A stretch of 64,000 nucleotides of DNA from contig CM040092.1 in assembly GCA_022496805.1 (NCBI GenBank), positions 15,890,113 through 15,954,112 on the forward strand. The letters run 5' to 3'. The first letter of the stretch is position 1; each line of letters opens with the position of its first letter. The position numbers and the translations under genes were made by a program. Under the pieces are notes generated by a model. The model worked only from the letters and a program-made list of their open reading frames with translations, searched no databases and was not told the DNA's origin. Origin of the DNA: Pohlia nutans. Taxonomy: Eukaryota > Streptophyta > Bryopsida > Bryales > Mniaceae. Below are positions 21,788-32,897 of the stretch, piece by piece.

Positions 21788-23343
21788 TTATCTTAAGAAT
21801 TGCGACGACAGGTTTCGCAAACTCAGGTTCGTGTACTTCCCTTGATAAGATGTGATAGGAGAGTCAAAGTCGTTCTCACCAACTGGTCGCACTAAGGCTT
21901 GTGGATGTGCAGGTAAGAGAATGGCCGATTCACTCACCGGATTGTACGATATCAGCTTCCCTGATAAAGTTGACATCAAAACAATAGAAGCACAGATCCC
22001 ACCTGCATTCACAAATGGAACTGCATATGCAATTTCGAAGTCAACGTTCTCCTCACCAAACATTTGCCGGAGGTGCGTCTTTGGAATTTGCACCACCATC
22101 CTGCTTGAATTCTCGGCAACCAAAATTTCTCTCACCTGAAATGACAAGTGGAACTTCCTTTCATTGCCACTGTTCCAAGACTCACCCAGCCACAACATTA
22201 GAAACAAGCGATTGCAGCTGACCACCAGTTGAGGCTGGTGCTTCTTCCTGGGTATCTTCACCTTCACTTTGTCCCACGCATCCTCCTGAACATTGTATTT
22301 CAATAGAGCATACTTTGTTCCAAGGTACACTATTACGTACAAAGTTTCACAAAAAACCACAGCTGACAGGGCAGCTCCTTCGAAGGCCCCTGGTGGCAAT
22401 TTCAATATGCTCCATTGAGTATGGTTAGGTTGTTCATTGTCGGATGATTCGTACAGATATATGCACGTCACATACTCCTCGGAGCTGGTGATAAGAAATA
22501 TCTTGAAGCTGCGAGTGCTCGCATCTGCGCTGGTCACTATTATGGGAAGCGGTTCCTCAGGGTTATAAGATATAGGTAGCAATAGATCCTTTCTGGTCCC
22601 GGTAATTGAATCAGAGATGGCTAAATCGAGCTCTCCAGCAGTTGAAATCATCGCACAGACAAGGCCTTCCTCCATCGTCAACAACTGAACTGTTCTCTCA
22701 TCAGCAGAAGGCTCGCCACACCTGAGCAGTGATTTTTTTGTCAGGAGACAGTTTAGCATTTTTGCTACTTTTCCATGGCTTGAAGAGCAATCCAGGCTCC
22801 TTGGATGCTCTTTTGATGTTAATATATAGGTAATATCAGGGTAATACACATGTGCTACTTAGGCAACACCTGGGTGATACCTAAGTTTAAAGAGGCTACA
22901 CATCTTGACTTACACATGTAAGGAAAGCTGGCTATTATTCCTTTCTTCTTTTTTCAAAAATCCTTTGTATCAATTAGCCAGCCCAAATTTTATGTAGCAA
23001 TTTGGCTAAAATCACAAATTTGGCAATTAGCAACAAAAAAGTCACTGCACCTGAGAATGTACCACCGCCTCGCATCCAGGTCGAGTAAGCTCGTTGAATT
23101 CTCGATTCCAAAGTCAATCTCACAGAACTCCCCATAATCCAGATTGCGGGTGACAAGCAGATACGCATTCTGTTTCTTGTTCTGTTCACAGAGCTCGTGG
23201 AAGCTTGGCTTGCAAAGCAGCTCGTTCCATCCCTTGCAAACGGATCGAAGTCTGCACAATTCGGGCGCCGGCATGAATGACAGCACGCGCTCTATGAGCT
23301 CAAACGGGAGCCTGCTCCATAAACCCGGATTCATATCCATCAC
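21788..23343 (-). CDS. F-box protein with C-terminal beta-propeller-like region
   Basis: Two coding exons (23343-23051 and 22721-21788) give 408 residues. The F-box lies at about residues 7-48 (LWSRLPFELIERVLSFMP, then CRLRSVCKGWNELL). It is expected to bind SKP1 in an SCF ubiquitin ligase, with the rest recruiting a substrate. The remainder is rich in short beta strands and resembles plant F-box/kelch-type proteins without clear kelch signatures. The exon join AG|G keeps frame and reads ...RRWYILRCGEPSADERT. The ATG at 23343 was chosen because it precedes the F-box closely and follows a CAG acceptor of a likely 5' UTR intron. The 329-bp CDS intron has transposon-like ends (see findings). The substrate is unknown. 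Confidence 0.8.
22719..23055. mobile_element. Introner-like element forming the F-box gene intron
   Basis: On the plus strand CACCTGAG (22719-22726 and 23048-23055) flanks a 321-bp unit. Its ends are CAGTGATTTTTTTG and CAAAAAAGTCACTG, inverted repeats matching at 13 of 14 positions. An 8-bp duplication and CAGTG ends fit the hAT superfamily. Read in the gene's direction, the duplication is CTCAGGTG: one copy gives the donor CTCAG|GTG and the other the acceptor CTCAG|GTG. Splicing leaves exactly one copy. Confidence 0.8.
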
Positions 23344-23351
23344 GCCTCTGC

Positions 23352-24530
23352 ACCAATGAAAAAATCACCATACAAGATTCATGTCATTCACTAAAAAACT
23401 GCAGTCTCAAAGCTATATCAAACAAAAATACACCAGGTGTTAGAGTTGTATCATCCTCTAATTAGTACATAGTGTCAAGCTTTCAAATGGTACATAGTCT
23501 CCAGCCAATTCTGATGTTCACAATACAAGCAGCTAAAGTTGTATCATCCTCTACTTAGCAAGCTTGCAAATGGTTCAGAGCCTCTAGCCAATTCTGATGT
23601 TTACAATTCTCTACAAGATAAGTAGTTAAAGCTGTATCATCCTCTAAATAGTACAGACTTAATGTTAAGCTTGAAAATGGTACATAGGGTCTCTAACCAA
23701 TTCTCATGTGAACAAGCTTCTGTGAACTAATTTCTCTAACTGTTCAGGGTTTCTAAATTCATGTGAACATTCGTTCCCAGCTTTGCCAGACGATCCCCGA
23801 ATTCCACTATTGCTCCTCCGTGGTTCAGTTTCTACAAAAGCCAAATCCTAATACCTGAATGCAACACTATTGATAGCGATCACCCGATTCCCCCAAAAAC
23901 TGCAATCTCGAAGGTACATCAAATAAAATTATACACCAACGTCCTTCAGGAGTTAAGCTGTATCATCCTCTGATTAGTGTTCATAGTTCCAAGAAAATGG
24001 TACATAGAATTTTGATTTTTACAGAACAAGCTTCTGTGACCTAATTCCTCTTCATCAGAATGGTTGCTCAGAGTGTTCTGAATCCATGTGATCATTCGCT
24101 TCTCAACTTCGTCAGATGGATTCAGACCTTCCCCGAATCACTCCTGTTCCTACAAAAGCCAAACCCTAATTCCCGATACACAAGAATCTCCACCACCGTT
24201 GATAGTGGTGGCTACAGAACGAGACATAGGATTCCCCACAAATACCAGAAAAATCATACCAATTCAAGAGCTATTGATAGCGGTCGTCCAGCCACAGAAC
24301 GCTTGCAAATTCTCCAGCTCGAAGCAAGTCCACATTGAGTCCTTTGCTCCAATTCTTTCGGCCTGCATGAGTATTGTGAGGGGTGGCTTGCTCACACGGC
24401 TCTCTGCTTGATTGCTCAAGGAAGGCAGACAAGCTTCACAAACCCTAATCACAAAACCCCGCTCGGTCTGCTATGAGACCCCCGATTCTACAGAAGAGAT
24501 TGAATGGAAAACCCTAAACCCTAGCTCTGT
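23352..24530 (-). promoter_or_regulatory. 5' UTR, 5' UTR intron and promoter-proximal region of the F-box gene
   Basis: A CAG acceptor lies just upstream of the start codon, so an intron in the leader is likely. Its upstream exon is probably within 24100-24520. The block 24500-24560 carries a telo-box (AAACCCTAAACCCTAG at 24508) and is shared with the PORR gene start. Between 23436 and 23740 (and again near 23950) a diverged unit of about 110 bp containing TGTATCATCCTCTA is repeated three to four times. Confidence 0.5.
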
Positions 24531-24614
24531 TAATGTGAATCAACGACAACCATCATTTTCATCCATTGAATAACTATTATTACCCCTTTTCATCCATTTG
24601 TAGGAACTTCAAGG

Positions 24615-24776
24615 TATGTGAACATGGTGCCATGATGGTGCATTGAAATGCAATTAAGAGAATTTGGTGCCAACCTCCATACCAACCTAGTATGGATAAA
24701 ATAACACTAAAATGACCTGTATGCTGCCTTTAGTGTCAAAATGGCACCAAAATAGTTTAGCCCAACTTTTTTGATG
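24615..24776. mobile_element. Short repeat element, copy 1
   Basis: A unit of about 162 bp, from GTGAACATGGTGCCATGATG to TTTTTTGATG. A close copy sits at 56491-56652 inside another element, where its absence in a sister copy marks it as an insertion. Confidence 0.65.
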
Positions 24777-25074
24777 CGTTACCCATTATCAGATCATAGC
24801 AGGGAATTTTTTTTGGTTTTTGGAGAAATGCTAAAGTGGCGACATAAAATAAACTGGTGTAGCCAAATATTTTCATATTCATCTATATTTTGGATAGAAC
24901 TATCTTTCATTCACACAATTGAATGACTTTCATTAGAAACTGGCAATTTCATCCAATTTATTTTCAAAAATTGGAACAATCCGGCATTTTCATCCATTTT
25001 TTCTTCAAAGTTTTACATAAGACTTGGTGCACACCAATTATTTTTTATGCTTTTTGACCTTAAAAAATCATTGG

Positions 25075-25299
25075 ATCATAGCATAATAAAGCAATGTGAG
25101 CCAAACACCCTTTTGCAATGGGACCACAGTCAGTTACAATTAGAAACTAAGTATGCGTGGCAATGACACGGTAATCCCAAATTTCATGGAATACAGATGG
25201 AATTCCTTCATTACTTTAAAAAATGAATCTAAGTGAAGATTCTCTTTTGATCCAAATTTCAAAAGGGTACTCCATTGCACTGCTCTATTATGCTATGAT
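25075..25299. mobile_element. MITE with ATCATAGCATAATA termini, copy 1
   Basis: The ends ATCATAGCATAATAAAGCA and TCTATTATGCTATGAT are inverted repeats. A second copy is at 50465-50686. It is about 225 bp and noncoding. Confidence 0.7.
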
Positions 25300-25734
25300 A
25301 CATTGTCGAATTTTTTTCTTTTTTTTGGTTTTCCTTACAAGGTATACTTGAGGCTTGAGGGTGATTTCTCACCTAAGGCAAGAGTTGTTATTTTTTCCTC
25401 ATCAATTCAAATAGTTACACATACCTAGGCTACGAATATTAGTAGGAATGAAATTGTTCACCTAATTTTTTCTGACAGGAACGTAAATAAAAGCGGCTGA
25501 ACATAAATCAAAGTGTGCAGTGCCAACAGCGTTCCCCAATTGATGAGATACGTGTTGAAAACAGTTCCATGCTTATACAATTTTCGTGAGCTTGAGGTCC
25601 CGATGAACGTACACCGAGAGTTGCAAAAAAGTTGATGATGTCGCAACTAAAACCGAGGCTGCTCTTTGTTAACAGAGAGTAGATAACACCGCCGGTATTC
25701 TTCTAGAATCTATGTTTTTCTTGAATCCAACATT
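25300..25734. other. Intergenic, no gene seen
   Basis: The minus-strand frame at 25458-25646 has no recognisable features. Confidence 0.35.
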
Positions 25735-26497
25735 AGAGTTAACTTAAAAGAGAAGCCCAAAGAGGAAATTTTGTCAAACTCATATTCAACTACTGTTGAA
25801 TTCATATTGAAATAAAAATAGACCAAAAACTAGTCTATGACTAGTTGGGAGACAATTTAAAACAAGGCCCTGTCATTATTCTCCACACCTCGCTATGACT
25901 CCCACACCTTCCCAAGTCCATGGTCCACAAGGGGACAATTTATGACAAGACACTATTCTTCCTAAGGGGCGATTTACACTACGGACCAAGAACTCGTCCC
26001 ATGCAGCTCTAAAATTTGTGATTGGCTCCATCAACTCGTCCCGGGATGACTTGGGTTTACACTACCAGGAAAAAAAAAAAGTGACCAAAGGAGTTGAGGT
26101 CCTAAAAAGGCTAGAAATAGGCCTAGTGGATAATGTTGAAGGGTCCCCAGATTTTGTGGTGAGAGAGGCAAAAAGGGTTCTCTCATTGCCGAACAAGGAG
26201 ACCATGGGCTTGAAATGCCGTTTTATTATTTTTTAAGTCTCGGTCCAAGTTCGTTTTACACTTAGTGAGAGGCCCAAGGGCTTTAAAAATTACATTTTTT
26301 TGAAGTGTGACCATGGAAGTGTGACCATGAAGTGTGACTATGGAAGTGTGACTATGAAGTGTGACCATGGAATTAATCCATTTTCCTTGATCACGGCTCT
26401 TGGTTTGTAGTGTAAACCGCCCCTAAGTATAACTCAAAAGGGAGGTTAGAAGAATAACAAAAAGGAAGTTAGATGGCTCTTTTTTTTATTAACTCTA
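25735..26497. mobile_element. GAGTTAACCGAAAAG-type MITE, copy 2, interrupted
   Basis: It has the same interior as 10682-10985, split by the nested PIF/Harbinger-like element at 25966-26423. Its right end TTAACTCTA directly meets copy 3 in the opposite orientation. Confidence 0.75.
25966..26423. mobile_element. PIF/Harbinger-like MITE nested in another MITE
   Basis: The ends are GGGGCGATTTACACTACGG and, inverted, GGGGCGGTTTACACTAC, flanked by TAA (25963-25965, 26424-26426). The uninterrupted relative at about 10908 shows the empty site. A small tandem repeat with GAAGTGTGACCATG lies at 26303-26370. Confidence 0.75.
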
Positions 26498-26500
26498 TTT

Positions 26501-26812
26501 GAGTTAACCGAAAAGAAGCGCATCTAACCTCCCTTTTTGCTCTACTTCTAACCTCTATGTTGAATTATACTTGGGTTGAATAGTGTCGTGTCATAAATTG
26601 TCCCCTTGTGGACCATGGGCTTGGAGCTTTGGTCGAAGGTGTGGGAGTCATAGTGAGGTGTGGAGAATAATGACAATGCCTTGCTTTAGATTGTCTTCCA
26701 ACTCATCATAGACTAGTTTTTGGTCTATTTATATTTCAACATGAGTTCAAGAGGAATTCAACACGATTTTGCCAAAACTTTCCTCTTTGGGCTGACTTTT
26801 TGGTTAACTCTA
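26501..26812. mobile_element. GAGTTAACCGAAAAG-type MITE, copy 3
   Basis: Inverted relative to copy 2, with intact ends. The two copies together form a long inverted repeat around the nested element. Confidence 0.75.
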
Positions 26813-27221
26813 TTATGTAAAAGTAGGTTGTGGTCTCGTAGTTCTATTTTGGAAATTGTAGCACTTTTTTTACTAAATTTAGTCTTATCCTTTTGCCACA
26901 TCTGCAAACACGTAGGCTTAGAGGATACCAACTACTGCTGGTGTGAATGGTCGAGCAACTACCACTCTAAAATTGCTTATATGACCTTGGGCCTAACGCT
27001 AGGTGCGAAAATACCTCCAGGCTTTGCAACATTTGTAAACAACGTTTATATAACTTAGCAACTTTTGAGGAAATAAACAACGTCTAAGAGCAATTTTTGT
27101 CTTTGAGCAACATTATGGAGGTGAAAGCAACGTTTATGTTCCCAATGACGTTGCCACAATGTTATCAAATCCACTATTTATTCCATATGCTTTATCAAAA
27201 GGTGTATGAGGTTGAAGATAC
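26813..27221. other. Intergenic, no gene seen
   Basis: The frame at 26720-27058 starts inside copy 3 of the MITE and shows no family motifs. Confidence 0.35.
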
Positions 27222-27768
27222 TTAACCCTTAAACGTACCACTCCTTTGTAGGAAAGTCAAACTACACAATTTAGCCTTCAAGATTTATCAAAATATATTT
27301 TGAAATATTTTTCATCCATGGAATTGAATGTTTCCTATCAGTCTTGAAATTTTCAGAGTTTTTTGATTTAATACGGCCTTTTTAACAAAATTTTAAGTCA
27401 AATACTTCAAAAAATAATTTTTATTACAAAAAAGCTTTAAAAAATTAATATTTTTTTGGGAGCAGGTACAAATTACAATGGAGAATCACATGATATGTTT
27501 TCCATAGAATTTTTTTATTTAAATTTTGAAATTCGAAAGGTGAACATCCTATGTAGTGTAATTCAAACCTTGAGCTACAAAGCTTGCACACGCAATAAAA
27601 TACTCAATAATTGGAATTTTTGAGATTTGAAAAGTGGAGTACAAACTAGACTTAATAAACTTCATTTTCTTAGTTGGGTGTATTAGCAACAAAAGTCATC
27701 TTCAAGATCAAAATTGGGTTTGACCAACAAACATCCAGAAACTGGATGCGTGGACGTTTAGGGGTTAA
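27222..27768. mobile_element. TTAA-bounded MITE (element F)
   Basis: Left TTAACCCTTAAACGTACCA; right end TGGACGTTTAGGGGTTAA. A subterminal ATCCAGAAACTGGAT palindrome lies about 12 bp inside the right end. 547 bp. Confidence 0.75.
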
Positions 27769-28763
27769 GGTGAAGATGGCCAAGTGTTAGCCTGTCCAAT
27801 ATGATACATTATTTATACAATATTATATATATAATTATATACAATGTACTTTATATTTTATATATATAGTACTTTACTTTATACATATTTTTTGTATGCA
27901 TATATTTTATTGTATACATAAATGGTATTGTATTGTATATTGTATATGGCTAGATTACGTATAGATAATGTATGTAGCTACTATATATATTTTAAAATAA
28001 ATTATGGACATTTTGAAAACTAAAAAATCAAATATAGCATATGACTTAGCATTTATTTCTAAAAATAGAAACCCAATGAGAACAAAGAGTTTCCAAACAT
28101 GGAAACTTGCATTCCTGAAACCCTTCTAAATGTTGTTTAATGCACTTTCCAAATTCGTTGCTTTCCCTAAGCAACGTTCCTTCTAACAGTTCTAAGGCAC
28201 GAAGCATTGTTTTCACTCTCTGCCTTTGTACAAATTTCAATCAGATCATTCACAACCATTCCACAACTCAAAAATCCTCAGAGCTTCATCACCAACATAT
28301 CCGCCACATCATAAACAACCACCGTGGAAAAACCAACTTAGTACTCCCAATACCCTAATTTCGCCCAACTGTCACCACCATTCGAAAATCCGCTACATTC
28401 AAATTCCCGCAAACTACATCACCTCAAGCTCCCGATGAGCTTTGTGATCTGAAACAAATTCCCCTTGAATGGACCGAGAAGTCATGTCATTTAGACACAA
28501 TGTTCCTAGACATCTCTTCTTCACCATCCTCCTCTTGCCCATAGACGAAGAAGACAACAACCGGCGATACAACAACGTACTCAACACGCGAGCTTGACAC
28601 AACTTCACATCCCGTAAAGTTGAAAGTAAAATATTAATAAATGTAAAAGCTTAAAAAGTAAAAACTTTATACAACATATATAAATAGATAGAGAGTATAC
28701 AATCCGGCATCGATCATTACTCATCTAATATTAATTTTAGTAAATAGTTATAAATCATTTGCA
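27769..28763. other. AT-rich spacer
   Basis: 27795-27990 is a long TA/TATATA-rich tract. The frames at 28046-28608 have no recognisable family. No gene is supported. Confidence 0.4.
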
Positions 28764-29247
28764 ATGTCTTATCTTCTTCCACATCTCCATCATGCTTACC
28801 ATGTTGATCAAGCTATTGTAAATGAACAAGAGTTTGTTACAATTATTCGATTTGGGTGTGATGGGGATACGACATGCATGGAAATGGATGAGGTTCTTGC
28901 AAGTGTTGTGGAAAAAATTAGAAACTTTGCAGTCATTTACCTTGTTGATATCAAAGAGGTGCCTGACTTCAAAGTCATATATGAGCTGTACGATCCATGT
29001 CAACAACAATAGATAGAAAGAAACTCCGGCCTCGTTAGAGGCCAACGTGAATAAAGTGTTTGTTCGTAATGTTAATGACCCAATGTCCACCGGACGGCAA
29101 CAAAAACAAAATTAATTGGGCACTCAAAAACAAAAAAAAACAAAATTAAAAATTATTGCTATTGTAGAAATTGTTTACAAGGAAGCAAGAAAAGGGAAGG
29201 GGTTAGTTATTTCTCCAAAAGACTATTCAACTAAGTACAGGTATTAG
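28764..29247 (+). pseudogene. DIM1/YLS8 (U5 snRNP 15-kDa, TXNL4A-type) pseudogene
   Basis: The frame from 28764 begins MSYLLPHLH and continues with VDQAI, EMDEVLASV and NFAVIYLVDI to YELYDP, matching the N-terminal half of the highly conserved 142-residue spliceosomal thioredoxin-fold protein DIM1. The sequence then breaks into repeat DNA (29010-29095). After the break the C-terminal half resumes as GNKNKINWALK. A further frameshift or stop in an A-rich run follows, and then KGKGLVISPKDYSTKYRY and a stop at 29245-29247. The central FFFRN region is missing. It is intronless, so a processed copy is possible. It is non-functional. Confidence 0.9.
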
Positions 29248-29395
29248 ACGATGGGTCTATTCTCAACAGAGGAAAGTAGTCTTGTACCAATGGCCTTTTG
29301 TCCGGTGGACACTGGCTCATTGACAAGACGAACAAACATTTTATTCACGTCGGCCTCAAATGAGGACCGGAGTTTCTATCTTTCTACCTATCTAT
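29010..29395. repeat. Pair of inverted 85-bp repeats around the DIM1 3' fragment
   Basis: 29010-29095 and 29306-29395 are inverted copies sharing GAAACTCCGG and GACGTGAATAAA (or AACGTGAATAAA), then TTTGTTCGT and TGTCCACCGG. Further copies lie at 31650-31795 and, partial, at 19990-20040. The outer ends are GATAG-rich. Confidence 0.75.
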
Positions 29396-30235
29396 TTACT
29401 AGTAGATGAAATAATTACTTTGAAAAAACAGAGGGTGTCCTCACAAGTCGCTAAATTTACTGATTTAATGATTGAATTTTAAAATTTTGAATTAATCTAT
29501 TGGAGAAGGGTTCTTAAGAATTTTTTTTTTTACTTTGAGTCTTTTACTTTTATTTTAAACAATTATATATCGATGCAAACGCTCACCGATAGTCGCCATT
29601 CAATATCCACTTGTTTGTACTAATATTAGCATTTTTAAATGTTTTATTTATTTATTTTTAGTTTCACTTTCACTCTTTCACTTTCACTCTTTTACTTTCA
29701 TCAGTAGTTAAATATCACTTTTGGTTAAAGCAAAATATCATTTATATAACTTTTATAATTTTGTTTTGATAATCTCCCACATCTTCAGTCTTTTACTATT
29801 TGATGTTATGATCTATTACAATGGAGTTTCACTCAATAATTTATATTTTAAAAAAGAAACCCTTAAAAAATTCAGATACATTCAAAAAATTGGTAAGTAA
29901 TTTTCATTATGTATTTGAATAATTAGCTTTCATTTAGACATTATTATAGCTTGCTTAAGTAGTAGGTTTAAGAAAATCTAAATACGAAATATTCATTTAT
30001 TTATTTTCATTAATTTTAATTACAGCCTTCAATATCATATGCTTGAATTAGGAGAACTTGAGTACTAACTTTTGTAATCTTGTGTCCTTAGTTACTCTTA
30101 GTCCTCTTGATGATTTGGTGGACTTCATATATAAGGCAACTAAAAAGGTGAGTTTTCAATCATTTCAATTTCAAATTATTGATCATCATTGCATTTCCTA
30201 CCTGTTTAACTAAAGGAGCTTTTTGAAATATTAGG
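29396..30235. other. AT-rich spacer with simple repeats
   Basis: A TTTCACTTTCACTC-type simple repeat lies at about 29660-29700. No gene is supported. Confidence 0.4.
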
Positions 30236-30872
30236 TAACTGACCTTGCCTGAACTCAACCACTTGATTCAATGTTAAATTTGGTTCATTGGATTAGAACA
30301 TGCAATAATGGTGGCGGTTTGTCCTCAAAATACATATCGTCATTGTTTAAAAACATATTGTTTCTTCAATCATTCAAATTAGAAGATGCTTTTGTAAAAT
30401 CATTTGTTGATGTGGAAAATTATGAAAAATCCTTGTATTTTCATTTAATTATAAATATTGAAATAAAAGGATTTTTCATAATTTTCCACATCAGCAGGTG
30501 ATTTTGCTGGAACATCTTCTAATTTGAACGATTGGTGAAACAATATGTTTTTAAACAATGACAATATGTATTTTGTGGACAAACTCCACCATTATTACAT
30601 GTTCTAATCCAATGAACCAAATTTAACGTTGAATCAAACGGTTGAGTTTGGGCAAGGTCAACAAGATCGCCACCTAGATATTTTATAATTGTATCAAAAA
30701 AATTAACATTTGATATTTGGTGTCGAGAAGATTCCATTTGTTGTTGTACTAGTCCAAGTGGAGGTCCGTTAATTATACTTGATGTTTGTTGTGAAGACGA
30801 TTCTATTTGTTGAATAGAAGTGTCTATTGGTCTCTTCAATATTGCAAGAGCCCCAACATTCCAGAATCGCAT
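30236..30872 (-). pseudogene. Gene fragment with an inverted duplicate (long hairpin)
   Basis: A minus-strand frame of 117 codons (30872-30519) has Gln/Ser-rich segments and ends LNLVHWIRTCNNGG. Its 3' half is duplicated in inverse orientation at 30236-30446, separated by a spacer of about 20 bp. This gives a hairpin with arms of about 205 bp and few mismatches. I do not recognise the protein family; a transposon-related origin is possible. Confidence 0.5.
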
Positions 30873-31649
30873 ATGTGCGTCATGAACTCTAGTTTTTGAA
30901 CAAAAAACCTAAACCAAAAAACTGCATCATATAGCTCTAATATATAAATTGAATGCATTGGCCTATTCAACAACTATTTCAAATGCAAGGGCATTAAGAT
31001 GTAACAATGGTTCATGTTGCAACCTATGCTCTCTATACAATGGCCAATGCAGTCCCATGCTCTCAATTCCAAAAAATAATTCAAATATCGTGAGAACCAA
31101 CATCATTTGCATGTTTGTCAAATTGTGAATATTTTAAATTCTATAAATATCAACTTCCTTCAATTTTTATGTACAACAATCTTAAATGATGTATACCAAC
31201 ATGCCAAGGCACAAAAAGATTTTGGGAATCTCTAAGAAAAAATTGACAAAATGTAAAGTAGTTCCGAATTATATCGCACAAAACCGAGTTTTAGACATGG
31301 CTAACTTTGAAATCCATTTTCTTTCAAATCACAATTGAGTTTTTCTTCAAACTTATGTAGTAATGTGTTATATGTCGCACACTACAACTTTTGCATATTC
31401 ACTTTTGGACTTTGCCCATTGATGCTCATGGTATGGTTGTTTGAATGGAAAAGTTTCAAATCGATACTCAATTTTGTCCGTCACTGTATGTATATATATA
31501 TGTAAATATATAAACATATATACATACACATATTAACCCATACACTTGACAGCCGCATCATCCAAACATACCTCCTCCACCTCATAAAACTACCCACACC
31601 ATCCATCCAACCACCCATACTGTAGAGCGTTACTCATGTTTTCTGTCCG
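30873..31649. other. Intergenic, no gene seen
   Basis: AT-rich, with a TATATA-type tract at about 31487-31530. Nothing recognised. Confidence 0.4.
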
Positions 31650-31795
31650 TAGTTACTAATAGTGTCTATTCCCAAGAGGGGTGAGTAGTTTTGTCCCAAT
31701 GACCCAATGTCTTGTGGACTTTAGGTCATTGCCATTACGAACAGACACTTTATTCACGCCGGCCGTGAACAAGGACCGGTGTTTCTATCTATCTA
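31650..31795. repeat. Solo copy of the 29-kb inverted repeat
   Basis: It contains ACGAACAGACACTTTATTCA and ends GTTTCTATCTATCTATC, matching the right-hand repeat at 29306-29395. Confidence 0.65.
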
Positions 31796-31799
31796 TCCC

Positions 31800-32897
31800 T
31801 TTAACGAGCCAGCGGCCTCCTCCAGGGGTGGAAATGCTCTGAGACAAATACTTTGCATTCTGACACCTCGACTGTTTTCCACTGTTGTCGAAAACAGAAA
31901 AGAGTAAGCAGGTAACTACAGTAAGTTAGTCAGCCTTCAAGAGCGTGCAAAAGTCAACACCCTGACGGACGGAAACAATCTTCGTCAACCGCTTCCGTTC
32001 GGAACGAAGGAATCATGGGATCGACGTCGGACGGACGGACGGACGGAGAAGCCTTTGTGAAAAGCCTGCTTTAGATCCGTCTCTCGATCGCTCCCCGCCT
32101 AGCTGATGACTTTCTTCCAGGAAAAAAGTAGATTCAAGAGTTGCCTGAGGGAGGTTTCCTGCTTTCAGCCTCGGTTGCTGCGCGTCGTGGTTCGGTTTCT
32201 TGGCCTACTATGTGCCTCACTGGTACCAGTTTTTCGGTTCGCATTTTTGGAAGCAAAGCGGCGGTTGAATCTCTTGCTCGTTAGCGCTCTCTTGTGTTTT
32301 TTCCTTTTGTCCTTTGGGTCATGATCGATGAGCAAATGGCGTAGTCCGATTGTTGGAGAGAATCAATCCCTTGCCCTATGCCCCAATTTCTGTGCTGGGC
32401 GCCACTAGCTTTGTCGGTAAATTCGATCTACAGTAATGGATCTCATGCTAGTCTCGGATTCGGTTGCATTCTCTTAAATTCCTCGATCTCTCGTTTCGTG
32501 GGTCATCTTTCAGGGTTTTCACAAATTGTTGGAGCGTTAGGAACTCAATAAATTGATATAATCACGGTTCAGGTGATCGGGGAATTATGTCGTCGCAATC
32601 ATGCGAGGTCTATCTACGATGTTGTCTGAAAATTCTTGCAAGAAAGAAATTAAATCATGTTCTCAGTGCCGGATGTGTTGAGCATTTCTGACACGCAGAC
32701 AACATTTTGCAGGAGTGACAGAATTTAGCAAAGGGTTTAGCTCTTCAATATGAATGCTTGCGATTTCCCACACGCAATTTTACGGTGACAAAAAATGGGG
32801 AGCAGAACGGATGCATTCTTTTGAAGAATGTGTCAATTGCAAGCACCTTACAGTGGTTTATTCTTCTTAGACTCTCAACCGTGAGAATTCGTTTTTG
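31800..32897 (+). promoter_or_regulatory. Promoter and 5' leader region of the PAN/cyclophilin-like gene
   Basis: GC-richer sequence with a GGAC tetranucleotide repeat at 32029-32047, preceding the CDS by about 870 bp. The 72-codon frame at 32106 has no features. A 5' UTR intron is likely but cannot be bounded. Confidence 0.35.

Noticed and set aside
26183..26368. Minus-strand frame with repeated VTLHGHTS
   Set aside because: Produced by a short GAAGTGTGACCATG minisatellite inside a MITE.
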